The notes: generated by a model from the letters alone, not told the origin. DNA of 41,041 bases from Nitrospinae bacterium RIFCSPHIGHO2_02_FULL_39_82 (GCA_001804915.1 MHDI01000069.1:1-41041); one strand, 5' to 3'; numbered from the stretch's first letter, positions 27,973-38,001 are shown. Made by a program: numbers and translations.

Positions 27973-30900
27973 CATCGGCTGATACTGCTTTGCCTGATAG
28001 ATAAATGCCTCTAATCGTATCTGTGACTGACTATCTTCCTGCCCATCATATACCATATTAAGCCATGGGACATTATTATAATCCTCTTTGAATTTTTTTG
28101 ACAGTGCAGTTACAACCATACCAGGCATACAGGTAAATGGCATGATATTTACAATACCGGAAACCCCTTTTTCTACATAATCTATTGACTTACCTATAGA
28201 GAGTATCGCCTCACCTTCAAATGATGGGTGGAGATACCGCAGGCTTTTTTTCTGTATCTCTCTTGGTGAAGGCTCCTCAAAATTCCTGAGTATGTTCTTA
28301 AAGGGTTTAAGGAGTTTATGTTCATCCTGTTTCTGAATTATATTCTGGACATACCCCTTTATAGTATCTCCATATTTTCCTTCAGATATACTCCTGTCTA
28401 TATATCTGTCAGTGCAATAAAATATCCATTCCGCAATGGGGGCAAGCCAGACCTCTCCTCCCAGCTCCTCAATCTTTCTTATAATATTCTGATTGCTGAA
28501 ATAGTGAGACCTCAGGTATATCTCACCTACCAGACCAATAATGGGTTTTCTTTCTTCAGGGTTGATTTTTATCTCCTTATATAAATCTCTTATCTTTTCC
28601 ATTACATTGAATATTTCATCTCCACCCATTTTTATTGATTCACATATTAATCTTAGGCACTTGCTGTATAACTTGTCTGTTTCACCCTTATTAATCTCAT
28701 ATGGTCTTATCTCATGGGTAATTTTGTGGAGTATATCAGTAGCTACCAGTCCTCTCCACGCCAGCCTCCTGAATTTGGTCCTGAGACTACCAAAATCACC
28801 ATATGAATCCTTTGCATCAGGCGATATAATAGGAACATCCTTGAATCCCATTTCATCAAGGAATATCCTCTGAACACTCCTGTATTGTCCAAATCTGCAT
28901 GGACCATCTGCTGTTGGCATAAAAAAGGCAACACGGGATGAGTCAAAATCCTTCTCATTCACCTTCTTTAACATATCACCTGTAGTAATGGTAAATGGCA
29001 GACATTCTTTACCAGTTGTATACCTCCTCCCTATCTCAAGGGATTTTTCATCAGACTCAGGAAGCACCTCAGCATCTATACCGCATGCAGTGAGAGATGC
29101 TGCAAGTGAATATGCATGGTCACACATATAAGGCAGATAAACCTTTCTATCCCTCGGAATAAAGGCATTAAGCCCCTTCCTCTTTGTCTTATGAAATTCT
29201 GTTTCTCTCACATTTTCCAGACTATCAAAAAATGCCTCGCACCTCGTTATAAATCCTGCATCAGCACTATGTTCGTCTATCTCAAGCTGGAGATAGGGTT
29301 TGTTTCCAATCTTTTCCTTTATATGATATGAAATAAACGAATCTGGTCCGCACTTAAAATTTGAAAGGTATATGGCATTTAATCTCTTGTTCCTGCTAAT
29401 AAAATCCACTGCTGCTATCATCTTCTGCCCTGACCTCCAATACATATCCGGATACTCCCCGGCAATCTTACTGGTATCGAGTGGCAGAAAATCCATTGGA
29501 ATGGCAATAACACCCATATCCCTTAATTTTTTAGGTAAATCGAGGTTTAAGCCCGAATCACAGCCGTTGTATGTCCTGCTTATTATTACTACTGCCCTGT
29601 CTTTATCTGTTAATCCATCAATGATATCTTCCCCTCTTTTCCTTATAGCGGCATAAAACCTCTCCTGTTCCTCATGGGCTTTTTTCATGGCAACTCTTAT
29701 CTTAAATGGCGATACACCTATCTCCTTAGCCATTTTTATTAATTCTTTTTCTACGGCTTTATCTCCTCTCTGAAACAAGATAGGTGGGGTTAGGAGTTTC
29801 ACTCCACTCTTTTCTAAATTTATGGCAGCATTAATTATATATGGTGCAGACTGAACGAGAGGACATGTTTGACTATGTGAAAATTCTAAACCCTTTCTGC
29901 TCATGCTAACAAAACTCGGCATGAATATGTAGTCAACCTTCTTTGAAATCAATTCCATAACATGCCCATGGACGACCTTCATTGGAAAACATGTCTCCGC
30001 AGTTACCTTCTCAATAGAGTCGTGTATTATATTCTGATTTGTTACACCTGAAAGGACAATATCAAACCCTAATTCCATGAAAAACCTACTCCAGTAGGGA
30101 AAAAGCTCATAAAAATCCAGGACGCGTGGGATGCCTATCTTCCGGAGTTTGGTCCCTGCTTTCGCAGGGATCAGAGTTTGGGGTTCGGGGTTTGCGGTAT
30201 CAAATAATAATTTTCCCCTCTCAGCAAAGAGGTCGGGTATGCTATTTTCAGCCTTTTTCTTATCCACCTCAAATATCTCACACCTTGCACCATAAAAATT
30301 AGGTTTATCGTTTTCAAACTTGACCCTACTTATATTACAAACATTAGCACACGCCTTGCACTCAAAGATGCTCACCTTATATTTCCTATAAGAAAGGTCA
30401 AAACCTTTGAATTTTGTCCTGTATCCTTCTCTGCCTTTCAGATAATTCATTGACAGAATTGCTACACCGATAGCACCTGTAACATCATGGTGAGGAGGCA
30501 CTAATATTGGTTTACCGGTAATCTCTCTAAAGGATGATACTACTGCCTTATTCCATGCCACACCACCCTGAAAGAGTATTTTTTTCCCAATCTTTCTATC
30601 TCCAACTACCCTGTTCAGATAATTATGGACTATTGAATATGCAAGCCCTGCCACTAAACTTTCTTTTGGGGCACCTTTCTGCTGATGTGATACAAGGTCA
30701 GATTCCATAAATACAGTACATCTGTCACCAAATTTTGATGGACTTACAGAATTGAAGGCAAGCTCACCAAATTCGTTCTCAATATTTATTCCAAGCTTCT
30801 CTGCCTGCTCCTCCAGAAATGAGCCGGTCCCCGCCGCACAAACCTTGTTCATCTCAAAATCTACCACAGCACCATTATTTATTGAAATATACTTTGAATC

Positions 30901-32214
30901 CTGTCCTCCAATCTCAAATATAGTATCAACATCCGGAATAAAGTGTATTGCAGCAGTAGCCTGTGCAGTTATTTCATTTTTTACAATATCACCCCCTGTA
31001 AAATCAGCTGTCATGTATCTCCCCGAGCCTGTAGTTCCAACACCCACCACATTTACATATTCCCCTATCTCCTCTCCTATCTCAAAAAGACCTCTCTTAA
31101 CAGCCTCAATAGGCCTGCTTGCAGTTCTTATATACCTTCTTGCAACTACATTTTTATCTCTGTCAATGGCAACCACATTTGTACTCAATGACCCTACATC
31201 TATGCCAATAAAGACATCAGTTTTTTTATTGAGAAAGGTATTTATTGAAACTGTTTGGATATTATTTTCGTGTCCTTTATCCTGATTTGACAACCGTTCA
31301 ATTCCAGCAGCTGAAACCTTTCTTCCCTTGAAATAATCCTCAAGTCCTTTTAATCCCATAAAACTTTTGTGTGGGATGTTGGACTCCTCTCCTTTATTAT
31401 TGTTATCTAATAAAATGAATACAGCACCTATGGCACTGAGCAAAGCATGATTGGGGGATACTATGAGTTCACCCTTTTCAAGCCCTAATATTTCCTCAAA
31501 TGCCCTGACCAATCCTGTATTTGCGGCTACACCACCGTGAAAGGCTATAGGCTTCTTAAACTCCTTACCTCTCCCGATATCGCTCTTAAAACTCCTTGCC
31601 ACTGCATAACAGAGTCCTGCGACTATATCGTGAACAGGTGTTCCTATCTGCTGGAGATGAACCATATCCGATTTTGCAAATACACTGCACCTGCCTGCAA
31701 TTCGCGGAGGGTGTTCTGATTTAAGTGTCATTTCGCCAAATTCATTTTCTATTGATACACCTATACGGCTTGCCTGTTGGTCGAGAAAAGAGCCTGTCCC
31801 TGCCGCACACATCGTATTCATTGAAAAATCTTCCAGTACAGTTTCACCTTTGCTCTTATCCTCTTTAAAGAGGAGGAGTTTTGAATCCTCACCCCCCATT
31901 TCTATAACCGTTCTTATGTGGGGGTAAAGTAATGTTACTGCCTTTGCATGGGCTACAATCTCATTTACAAAATCTGCACCAAGTGGCACAGATATTGATT
32001 CGCCTCCTGAACCCGTCACAGCAACCCTGAAAATACTTTTGACCGGAATTCTGCTCAAAATCCCATTTAGTCTGTTATATAAGGTTTGAATAGGCTGCCC
32101 CCTATGCCGCTCATAATAACCTTCCATTACCTTTCTGTTCTGATTAATAAGAACGGTCTTTACACTTACTGAGCCTACATCTATCCCCAAAAATAAGAAA
32201 TCTGTATTATTCAT
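27943..32214 (-). CDS. CoA-substrate-specific enzyme activase (2-hydroxyacyl-CoA dehydratase activator, BadF/BadG/BcrA/D-type) with two tandem ASKHA domains plus DUF2229/HgdB-like region
   Basis: Duplicated motifs FLGIDVGSVSVKTVLI / FIGIDVGSLSTNVVAI, EMGGEDSKLLLF / EIGGQDSKYISI, MCAAGTGSFLDQQASRIGV / VCAAGTGSFLEEQAEKLGI. Confidence 0.93.
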   Translation of the reverse strand: MNNTDFLFLGIDVGSVSVKTVLINQNRKVMEGYYERHRGQPIQTLYNRLNGILSRIPVKSIFRVAVTGSGGESISVPLGADFVNEIVAHAKAVTLLYPHIRTVIEMGGEDSKLLLFKEDKSKGETVLEDFSMNTMCAAGTGSFLDQQASRIGVSIENEFGEMTLKSEHPPRIAGRCSVFAKSDMVHLQQIGTPVHDIVAGLCYAVARSFKSDIGRGKEFKKPIAFHGGVAANTGLVRAFEEILGLEKGELIVSPNHALLSAIGAVFILLDNNNKGEESNIPHKSFMGLKGLEDYFKGRKVSAAGIERLSNQDKGHENNIQTVSINTFLNKKTDVFIGIDVGSLSTNVVAIDRDKNVVARRYIRTASRPIEAVKRGLFEIGEEIGEYVNVVGVGTTGSGRYMTADFTGGDIVKNEITAQATAAIHFIPDVDTIFEIGGQDSKYISINNGAVVDFEMNKVCAAGTGSFLEEQAEKLGINIENEFGELAFNSVSPSKFGDRCTVFMESDLVSHQQKGAPKESLVAGLAYSIVHNYLNRVVGDRKIGKKILFQGGVAWNKAVVSSFREITGKPILVPPHHDVTGAIGVAILSMNYLKGREGYRTKFKGFDLSYRKYKVSIFECKACANVCNISRVKFENDKPNFYGARCEIFEVDKKKAENSIPDLFAERGKLLFDTANPEPQTLIPAKAGTKLRKIGIPRVLDFYELFPYWSRFFMELGFDIVLSGVTNQNIIHDSIEKVTAETCFPMKVVHGHVMELISKKVDYIFMPSFVSMSRKGLEFSHSQTCPLVQSAPYIINAAINLEKSGVKLLTPPILFQRGDKAVEKELIKMAKEIGVSPFKIRVAMKKAHEEQERFYAAIRKRGEDIIDGLTDKDRAVVIISRTYNGCDSGLNLDLPKKLRDMGVIAIPMDFLPLDTSKIAGEYPDMYWRSGQKMIAAVDFISRNKRLNAIYLSNFKCGPDSFISYHIKEKIGNKPYLQLEIDEHSADAGFITRCEAFFDSLENVRETEFHKTKRKGLNAFIPRDRKVYLPYMCDHAYSLAASLTACGIDAEVLPESDEKSLEIGRRYTTGKECLPFTITTGDMLKKVNEKDFDSSRVAFFMPTADGPCRFGQYRSVQRIFLDEMGFKDVPIISPDAKDSYGDFGSLRTKFRRLAWRGLVATDILHKITHEIRPYEINKGETDKLYSKCLRLICESIKMGGDEIFNVMEKIRDLYKEIKINPEERKPIIGLVGEIYLRSHYFSNQNIIRKIEELGGEVWLAPIAEWIFYCTDRYIDRSISEGKYGDTIKGYVQNIIQKQDEHKLLKPFKNILRNFEEPSPREIQKKSLRYLHPSFEGEAILSIGKSIDYVEKGVSGIVNIMPFTCMPGMVVTALSKKFKEDYNNVPWLNMVYDGQEDSQSQIRLEAFIYQAKQYQPMGKGVRELWS
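30144..30197. repeat. In-frame repeat insertion in activase CDS (GGTCCCTGCTTTCGCAGGGATC palindrome plus GGGTTCGGGGTTTG heptamers)
   Basis: Encodes NPEPQTLIPAKAGTKLR; 'IPAKAG' is the recognisable translation of a CTGCTTTCGCAGGGAT palindrome. Confidence 0.8.
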
Positions 32215-32364
32215 ATATCATTAAAGAATAAAATAAAGATTAATAAATTTCTGACAGAAAAAACTCTTAAATATATAGCATATCTGCCATTGGAAAGCAA
32301 AAGAAAAATAACAAAGAAAAATATTCCTTTGACACTCATTTTACATACTTATAGAATAAAAATT

Positions 32365-32976
32365 ATGAGGATTGTCATAAAACAGGATTCCCCGTCTGAT
32401 AGAATTATAAAAAGGATTGTCCAGACTCTGAAGGATGGAGGTGTAATAGTCTATCCAACTGACACCATATACGGCATAGGATGTGATATCTTCAATAAAG
32501 AGGGGATAGAGAGGATTTATAAAATTAAGAGGAGGTGGAAAAATAAACCACTCAGCTTTATCTGTGCCGATTTAAGCAATATAAGCCAGTATGCCATCGT
32601 CCCAAATTACGCATACAGAATTATGAAGAGGTGCCTACCGGGTCCATATACTTTTATCCTTGAAGCCTCTTCCCTCACACCCAGAAAGATATTAGGGAAA
32701 AGAAAAACAGTAGGCATCCGCTTACCTAACCATAAGTTATGCCTCTCAATGGTAAAAGAATTAGGACATCCTATAATATCAACCAGTGCCAATATATCCG
32801 AAGAGGAGGAACTAAATACCCCTGATGATATTGAAGATAAGTTGGGGCACTCTCTTGACCTGATAATAGACGGAGGTCCCCTCATATCCACACCATCCAC
32901 TATAATTGACCTTACAGGCGATTCACCAATAGTGATAAGGGAAGGGAAAGGAGATATAGATAAAGTAACAGGTTAA
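32365..32976 (+). CDS. tsaC: L-threonylcarbamoyladenylate synthase (Sua5/YciO/YrdC family)
   Basis: GGVIVYPTDTIYGIGCDIF, IYKIKRRWKNKPLSFICAD, LPGPYTFIL, TVGIRLPNH, ISTSANISEE; start set at ATGAGGATTGTC. Confidence 0.93.
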   Translation: MRIVIKQDSPSDRIIKRIVQTLKDGGVIVYPTDTIYGIGCDIFNKEGIERIYKIKRRWKNKPLSFICADLSNISQYAIVPNYAYRIMKRCLPGPYTFILEASSLTPRKILGKRKTVGIRLPNHKLCLSMVKELGHPIISTSANISEEEELNTPDDIEDKLGHSLDLIIDGGPLISTPSTIIDLTGDSPIVIREGKGDIDKVTG

Positions 32977-33502
32977 CAGAGATTAAAATATTTTCTAATC
33001 TCTTCTCTATGTTCAACATTTTTCTCTTAAACCCTATTCCGCCAGGGGCAGCAAATCCACCCATTTCACCATCTTCCCTTATAATTCTGTGACATGGAAT
33101 TAACAAAGGAATCGGATTTTTTGAAAGGGCATTACCAACTGCCCTTGATGCATAAGGCAACCCAATCCTTCTGGCTATCCATTTATAGGTTTTTACTTCA
33201 CCATAAGGTATAGTTTTTGTAATTTTATAAACCCTCTGCTGGAATGGGGTGCTGTAAGACAGGTCAAGGGGAAAATCAAAATTAACCCTTTTTCCGTCAA
33301 AGTATCTTTTAACAGAATCCTCAATATCTATAAACCTTCCCCTGCTGATGGCTGATTTCTGACGGCTAATAGCTGATACAAGTCCATCCTTAGTCATGCC
33401 GGGCAGAATAAGTTTTACAATTCCCTTTTCTGAGCATAAAATTCCACACAGCCCAAAAAATGTATTAAAGATAGAATATTTGAGAATCACATTATTTCCC
33501 AT
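32912..33502 (-). CDS. ogt: Methylated-DNA--protein-cysteine methyltransferase, with hydrophobic C-terminal tail
   Basis: FQQRVYKITKTIPYGEVKTYKWIARRIG, ASRAVGNALSKNPIPLLIPCHRIIREDGEMGGFAAPGG (PCHR active site). Confidence 0.93.
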   Translation of the reverse strand: MGNNVILKYSIFNTFFGLCGILCSEKGIVKLILPGMTKDGLVSAISRQKSAISRGRFIDIEDSVKRYFDGKRVNFDFPLDLSYSTPFQQRVYKITKTIPYGEVKTYKWIARRIGLPYASRAVGNALSKNPIPLLIPCHRIIREDGEMGGFAAPGGIGFKRKMLNIEKRLENILISVNLLLYLYLLSLPLSLLVNRL

Positions 33503-34242
33503 CCTCTAATTTTTTCAAGAAATTTATAATCTGTAAGGTCATAGTGTATGGGTGTAATAGAAATCATATCCCTTCTTATAGCATCACTATCTGCATCGTT
33601 ATCTTCTTCATTGAATATCATCTCTCCACCCTGCCAGTAGTAAATATGTCCTCGGAGGTCTGTCCTTTTATCAAATTCCTCCTGAAATCTTGAACTCCCC
33701 TGTCTCGTGAAAACCACACCCTTTATCCCATCCTCGGGCAGATTAGGGACATTTACATTGAGAAGTGTGCCTTCCGGAAGTCCTTTTTCATAAACCTTAA
33801 GGGCTAATTTCTTTGTAAAAGACGCTGCAGCAGTAAAGTCGGGATTGACAAATGTGGCAAGGGATACCGCAATAGAGGGGATACCGAGTATCGTCCCCTC
33901 TGTTGCAGCAGAAACCGTCCCTGAATATATTACATTGGTGGCAATATTTGCACCAAGGTTTATACCTGATATAACCATATCCGGGCAGGTATCAAGAATT
34001 GCCCGCACTGCTATTTTTACACAGTCAGCAGGAGTGCCGTTTACTCCATAGCCTATAAATTCACCATCCTTCTCAATTTTTCTCACCCTTAAAGGGTCGG
34101 ACAGGGTAATGGCATGCCCAACAGCACTCTGTTCTGTCTCAGGTGCTACAACCATTACTTCGGCAATTTCTTTTATCTTATCTCTTAATACGATTAAACC
34201 CTGTGCATTTATTCCATCATCATTAGTCAAAAGTATTTTCAT
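33487..34242 (-). CDS. surE: 5'/3'-nucleotidase SurE
   Basis: MKILLTNDDGINAQGL, VGHAITLSDPLR, GTPADCVKIA, VISGINLGANIATNVIYSGTVSAATEG. Confidence 0.97.
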   Translation of the reverse strand: MKILLTNDDGINAQGLIVLRDKIKEIAEVMVVAPETEQSAVGHAITLSDPLRVRKIEKDGEFIGYGVNGTPADCVKIAVRAILDTCPDMVISGINLGANIATNVIYSGTVSAATEGTILGIPSIAVSLATFVNPDFTAAASFTKKLALKVYEKGLPEGTLLNVNVPNLPEDGIKGVVFTRQGSSRFQEEFDKRTDLRGHIYYWQGGEMIFNEEDNDADSDAIRRDMISITPIHYDLTDYKFLEKIRGWEIM

Positions 34243-34397
34243 TGATTTCAGTAAAAAATTACACTCTTTTTTTAAAATATAATATCATACAAAAATAATA
34301 ATAGGTCCAATAAAATTTTACCGGTTCTTTTAAATTGATTAAAACTTCGCATCTGTTATAATTTTCACGACAGAGGAGGTTATTGAAAATTTAGAAG

Positions 34398-35411
34398 ATG
34401 AGAGAAATTAAAAACATTTCCATAACTCATGGGGGAGGGGGAGAACCTTCCATGAGACTCATATCAGAGCTTTTTTTAAAAGAATTTTACAATCCCTTCC
34501 TGTCTCCTCTCACAGATTCAGCAATACTTCCTATTGGAACAAACAAAGTTGCCTTCACTACAGATTCGTATGTAGTTAAACCGCTCTTTTTTCCGGGAGG
34601 AGATATTGGAAAATTAGCTGTAGCCGGAACAATAAATGACCTATCCGTAATGGGTGCAAGACCGTTATTCATTTCCTGCGGATTAATTATTGAAGATGGC
34701 TTTGAATACGATACCCTTAAGAAGATTGTCCTCTCAATGAAAAAGACTGCCTCAGACTCAGGGGTTCAGATTGTAACAGGTGACACAAAGGTGGTAGAAA
34801 AAGGTGCCGCTGATAAAATCTTTATAAATACAGCAGGGATTGGTCTGGTTATCAATAATATTGAACTGAAAAAAGGAAAAATCAAAGCAGGTGATTGTAT
34901 TATTATCAACGGCACTATAGGAGACCATGGTATCTCTGTAATCTCTAAAAGGGAGGGGTTGGAGTTTGAATCGGAGATAGAAAGCGACTGTGCCCCTTTA
35001 AACAGTCTTATTACTACTGTCCTTGAGTCAGGTGCTGATGTAAAATTCATGAGAGACCCAACGAGAGGTGGACTCGCCTCAATACTTAATGAATTCACAA
35101 ATAGGATGGATTGGGGGATACACCTGATAGAAAAGGAGATACCTATAACTGATGGGGTAAGGGCACTCTCAGATATGCTCGGATTTGACCCCTTATACAT
35201 TGCAAATGAAGGGAAGGTTATAATGATTGTCTCTCCAGAAGATAAAGATAAGGTCTTAAAAATCATGCAGAACCATCCCCTCGGTAAAGATACAAGGATA
35301 ATTGGAGAGGTGGTAACTTCCCCTAAAGGTATCGTGACACTCAAGACCGTTATTGGTGGGACAAGGATTATAGAAATGCCTTCAGGGGAGCAGTTGCCGA
35401 GAATATGCTGA
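34398..35411 (+). CDS. hypE: Hydrogenase expression/formation protein HypE
   Basis: ITHGGGGEPSMRL, FTTDSYVVKPLFFPGGDIGKLAVAGTINDLSVMGA, FMRDPTRGGLASILNE, C-terminal ...EQLPRIC. Confidence 0.96.
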   Translation: MREIKNISITHGGGGEPSMRLISELFLKEFYNPFLSPLTDSAILPIGTNKVAFTTDSYVVKPLFFPGGDIGKLAVAGTINDLSVMGARPLFISCGLIIEDGFEYDTLKKIVLSMKKTASDSGVQIVTGDTKVVEKGAADKIFINTAGIGLVINNIELKKGKIKAGDCIIINGTIGDHGISVISKREGLEFESEIESDCAPLNSLITTVLESGADVKFMRDPTRGGLASILNEFTNRMDWGIHLIEKEIPITDGVRALSDMLGFDPLYIANEGKVIMIVSPEDKDKVLKIMQNHPLGKDTRIIGEVVTSPKGIVTLKTVIGGTRIIEMPSGEQLPRIC

Positions 35412-35900
35412 CAAATCCTCCGCCAGAAGCTGCCTTCCACGACTTATGCGGGAGCGAACTGTTCCTACCGGACACTCCATGATTTCCGAAATCTCCTGAT
35501 AGGAAAATCCCTCTACATCACACAGCACTATTGCCATACGAAACTCCTCAGGAAGCCTGTTCAGGGCATTCTGTATTGTTTCATCAAGCCCTTTATCAAC
35601 AGGGGTTGAGGAGTTGAACTCCCTAACTGCTGAACCCCCTAACTCCCGGACCTGTTTTGCCTCTCTCCCTGCCTTTTTTATCTTATTTATAAATGTATTT
35701 TTTAAAATCTTGAAGAGCCATGCCCTGCAATTTGTACCACTTTCAAATTGGTGAAAAGATTTATACGCAGATAGAAAAACATCCTGAACGAGGTCTTCTG
35801 CATCAGCTTTATTGCCAGTCATTCTATATGCAGAATTGTATATGATATTAAAATAAGGAACTGCTGTATGTTTAAAATCTTCCCTCTTTTTATCCTCCAT
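35382..35900 (-). CDS. RNA polymerase sigma-70 factor, ECF subfamily
   Basis: MTGNKADAEDLVQDVFLSAYKSFHQFESGTNCRAWLFKILKNTFINK; RLPEEFRMAIVLCDVEGFSYQEISEIMECPVGTVRSRISRGRQLL. Confidence 0.93.
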   Translation of the reverse strand: MEDKKREDFKHTAVPYFNIIYNSAYRMTGNKADAEDLVQDVFLSAYKSFHQFESGTNCRAWLFKILKNTFINKIKKAGREAKQVRELGGSAVREFNSSTPVDKGLDETIQNALNRLPEEFRMAIVLCDVEGFSYQEISEIMECPVGTVRSRISRGRQLLAEDLSAYSRQLLP

Positions 35901-36585
35901 GATTTTTATACCAATCCTTCAATCTGTATGGTGATACTCCACTCATATAAGATAAAATAAGAAACCAGTTTCTCAGGGTTGTATAAAATACACCTTCTTT
36001 TTCCCATCTCCTCGGGGAGGTGATAATATAATAAGGCAGAATAACAAATTTCCCGGCTTTTTTTAATCTCCTCACAAATGCCACATCTTCCATAATCGGT
36101 ATATCAGGATAGCCACCAATATTAAAAAATATATCCCTCTTTAAAAATATCCCCTGGTCACCATAGGCAACATTAAAAATCTCTGACCTTATATTAGCAA
36201 AATGGGATACAATTTTAAGTGACATTTTGTTAGAATCTACTTTGAGTCTCAATGCCCCTCCTGCAATTTCATCATCTGCCGTGATATTAAATATACCTTC
36301 TATCCCGGAGGCAGATAATACCGAATCGGCATGTAAAAATAGGAGATAATCTCCTTCTGAAATTTCTGCCCCTGCATTCATTTGTTTTCCCCTTCCAGCA
36401 GAGGCAACACAAACCTTATCTGCAAATTCTCTGACAAGTTCTACCGTCCTGTCCACACTGCCACCATCCGCCACTATTATCTCAATTTCTCTGAAATGTG
36501 TTTTTATATCTCTGGCAAATATGGAAAGATTATTCTGTATGCAGGATTCTTCATTTAGGGTGGGGATAATTATGGAGAGCCTCAT
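35890..36585 (-). CDS. Family 2 glycosyltransferase (TIGR04283-like)
   Basis: MRLSIIIPTLNEES, IIVADGGSVDRTVELV, AGRGKQMNAGAEISEGDYLLFLHADS, GYPDIPIMEDVAFVRRLKKAG. Confidence 0.88.
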   Translation of the reverse strand: MRLSIIIPTLNEESCIQNNLSIFARDIKTHFREIEIIVADGGSVDRTVELVREFADKVCVASAGRGKQMNAGAEISEGDYLLFLHADSVLSASGIEGIFNITADDEIAGGALRLKVDSNKMSLKIVSHFANIRSEIFNVAYGDQGIFLKRDIFFNIGGYPDIPIMEDVAFVRRLKKAGKFVILPYYIITSPRRWEKEGVFYTTLRNWFLILSYMSGVSPYRLKDWYKNHGG

Positions 36586-36630
36586 GAAAATCAGAAGTCA
36601 ATAATCAGAAGTTAGAATTTATAATAAAAG

Positions 36631-38001
36631 TTAAAAGAGTTCAAGCTGCATTACCTCTATACCATCAAATTCCACAGGATAAACCCCGCTGAAACAGGCT
36701 GTGCAGAAATCATCCCTTCTATCTTTCAAAATATTCAGCATACCCTCTATGCTTAAATATGAGAGACTATCGGCTGTAAGATATTTACATGTCTCCTCTA
36801 TCGTATGGGTAGCGGCAATTAGTTCCTTTCGGGTAGGGGTATCAATCCCGTAGAAACACGGGTAAGTTGTTGGCGGTGAGCTTATACGAACATGAACCTC
36901 TTTAGCCCCGACATCCCTCAACATCTTTACAATCTTTCTGCTTGTGGTTCCCCTTACGATAGAATCATCTATTACAACAACCCTTTTCCCCTCAATAACC
37001 TTTTTTACAGGATTAAGCTTTAACTTGACTCCAAAGTGTCTGATTGCCTGCTGCGGCTCAATAAATGTCCTTCCTACATAATGACTCCTTATAAACCCCA
37101 TTTCAAATGGAATCTTCGCCTCCTGAGAAAAACCAAGTGCAGCAGGAACACCTGAGTCAGGAACCGGCACTACAATGTCAGCATCAATCTTTGACTCAAT
37201 CGCAAGCTGCCTTCCCAGTTCCTGTCTTATAAAATTTACATTTTCTCCGAATATATTGCTATCAGGTCTTGCAAAATATATAAACTCAAAGATGCAGTAA
37301 GATTTTTTAAAAACTGGAAATGGTTTATAGGTCTGAATCCCCTTGCTGTTGATAAACACAATTTCTCCTGGCTCAATCTCTCTTTCAAAGCTCGCCTCTA
37401 TTAAATCAAAGGCACAGGTCTCTGATGCCAGCACATAAGAGTCTTTAAGTCTCCCAAGACATAATGGTCTGAAACCATATGGGTCCCTTATACCGATTAA
37501 TTCATCTTCTGTCATTATCAAAAGCGAGTATGCACCCCTGACCCTTGAAAGCGCATCTACAATTTTATTTAACAGACTATCTTCTCTTGATTGGGCAATG
37601 AGATGAACTATTACCTCCGTATCCATCGTAGAGCGAAAAATTGAGCCATATGCCTCAAGTTCACTCCTAATATATGAGGCATTAACCAAATTACCATTAT
37701 GAGCCAAAGCCAAAGCTCCACGGGAATAATCAACAACAACAGGCTGGGCATTTTTGAGGAGACTTGCACCTGTTGTAGAATATCTGTTATGTCCTATTGC
37801 AATATGTCCGGACAGTTTATCCAGCCGTTCTTGTGAAAAAATATCCGCTACCAACCCCATGTGTATCTCTGAATGCAAAGATTTACCATCAGAGGATACA
37901 ATGCCTGAACTCTCCTGTCCTCTATGCTGGAGGGAGTGAAGTCCGAGGTATGCCATATTTGCTGCCTCTTGATGACCGTATATTCCAAATATTCCGCACA
38001 T
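36631..38001 (-). CDS. purF: Amidophosphoribosyltransferase
   Basis: [64 protein letters not shown]. Confidence 0.98.
   Translation of the reverse strand: MCGIFGIYGHQEAANMAYLGLHSLQHRGQESSGIVSSDGKSLHSEIHMGLVADIFSQERLDKLSGHIAIGHNRYSTTGASLLKNAQPVVVDYSRGALALAHNGNLVNASYIRSELEAYGSIFRSTMDTEVIVHLIAQSREDSLLNKIVDALSRVRGAYSLLIMTEDELIGIRDPYGFRPLCLGRLKDSYVLASETCAFDLIEASFEREIEPGEIVFINSKGIQTYKPFPVFKKSYCIFEFIYFARPDSNIFGENVNFIRQELGRQLAIESKIDADIVVPVPDSGVPAALGFSQEAKIPFEMGFIRSHYVGRTFIEPQQAIRHFGVKLKLNPVKKVIEGKRVVVIDDSIVRGTTSRKIVKMLRDVGAKEVHVRISSPPTTYPCFYGIDTPTRKELIAATHTIEETCKYLTADSLSYLSIEGMLNILKDRRDDFCTACFSGVYPVEFDGIEVMQLELF

Noticed and set aside
30752-31285. 177-aa plus-strand ORF opposite the activase
   Set aside because: Antisense to conserved ASKHA motifs; no independent coding evidence.
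34766-35440. 224-aa minus-strand ORF opposite hypE
   Set aside because: Fully antisense to a strongly conserved HypE frame; composition is Ser/Ile/Pro-rich, with no family motif.
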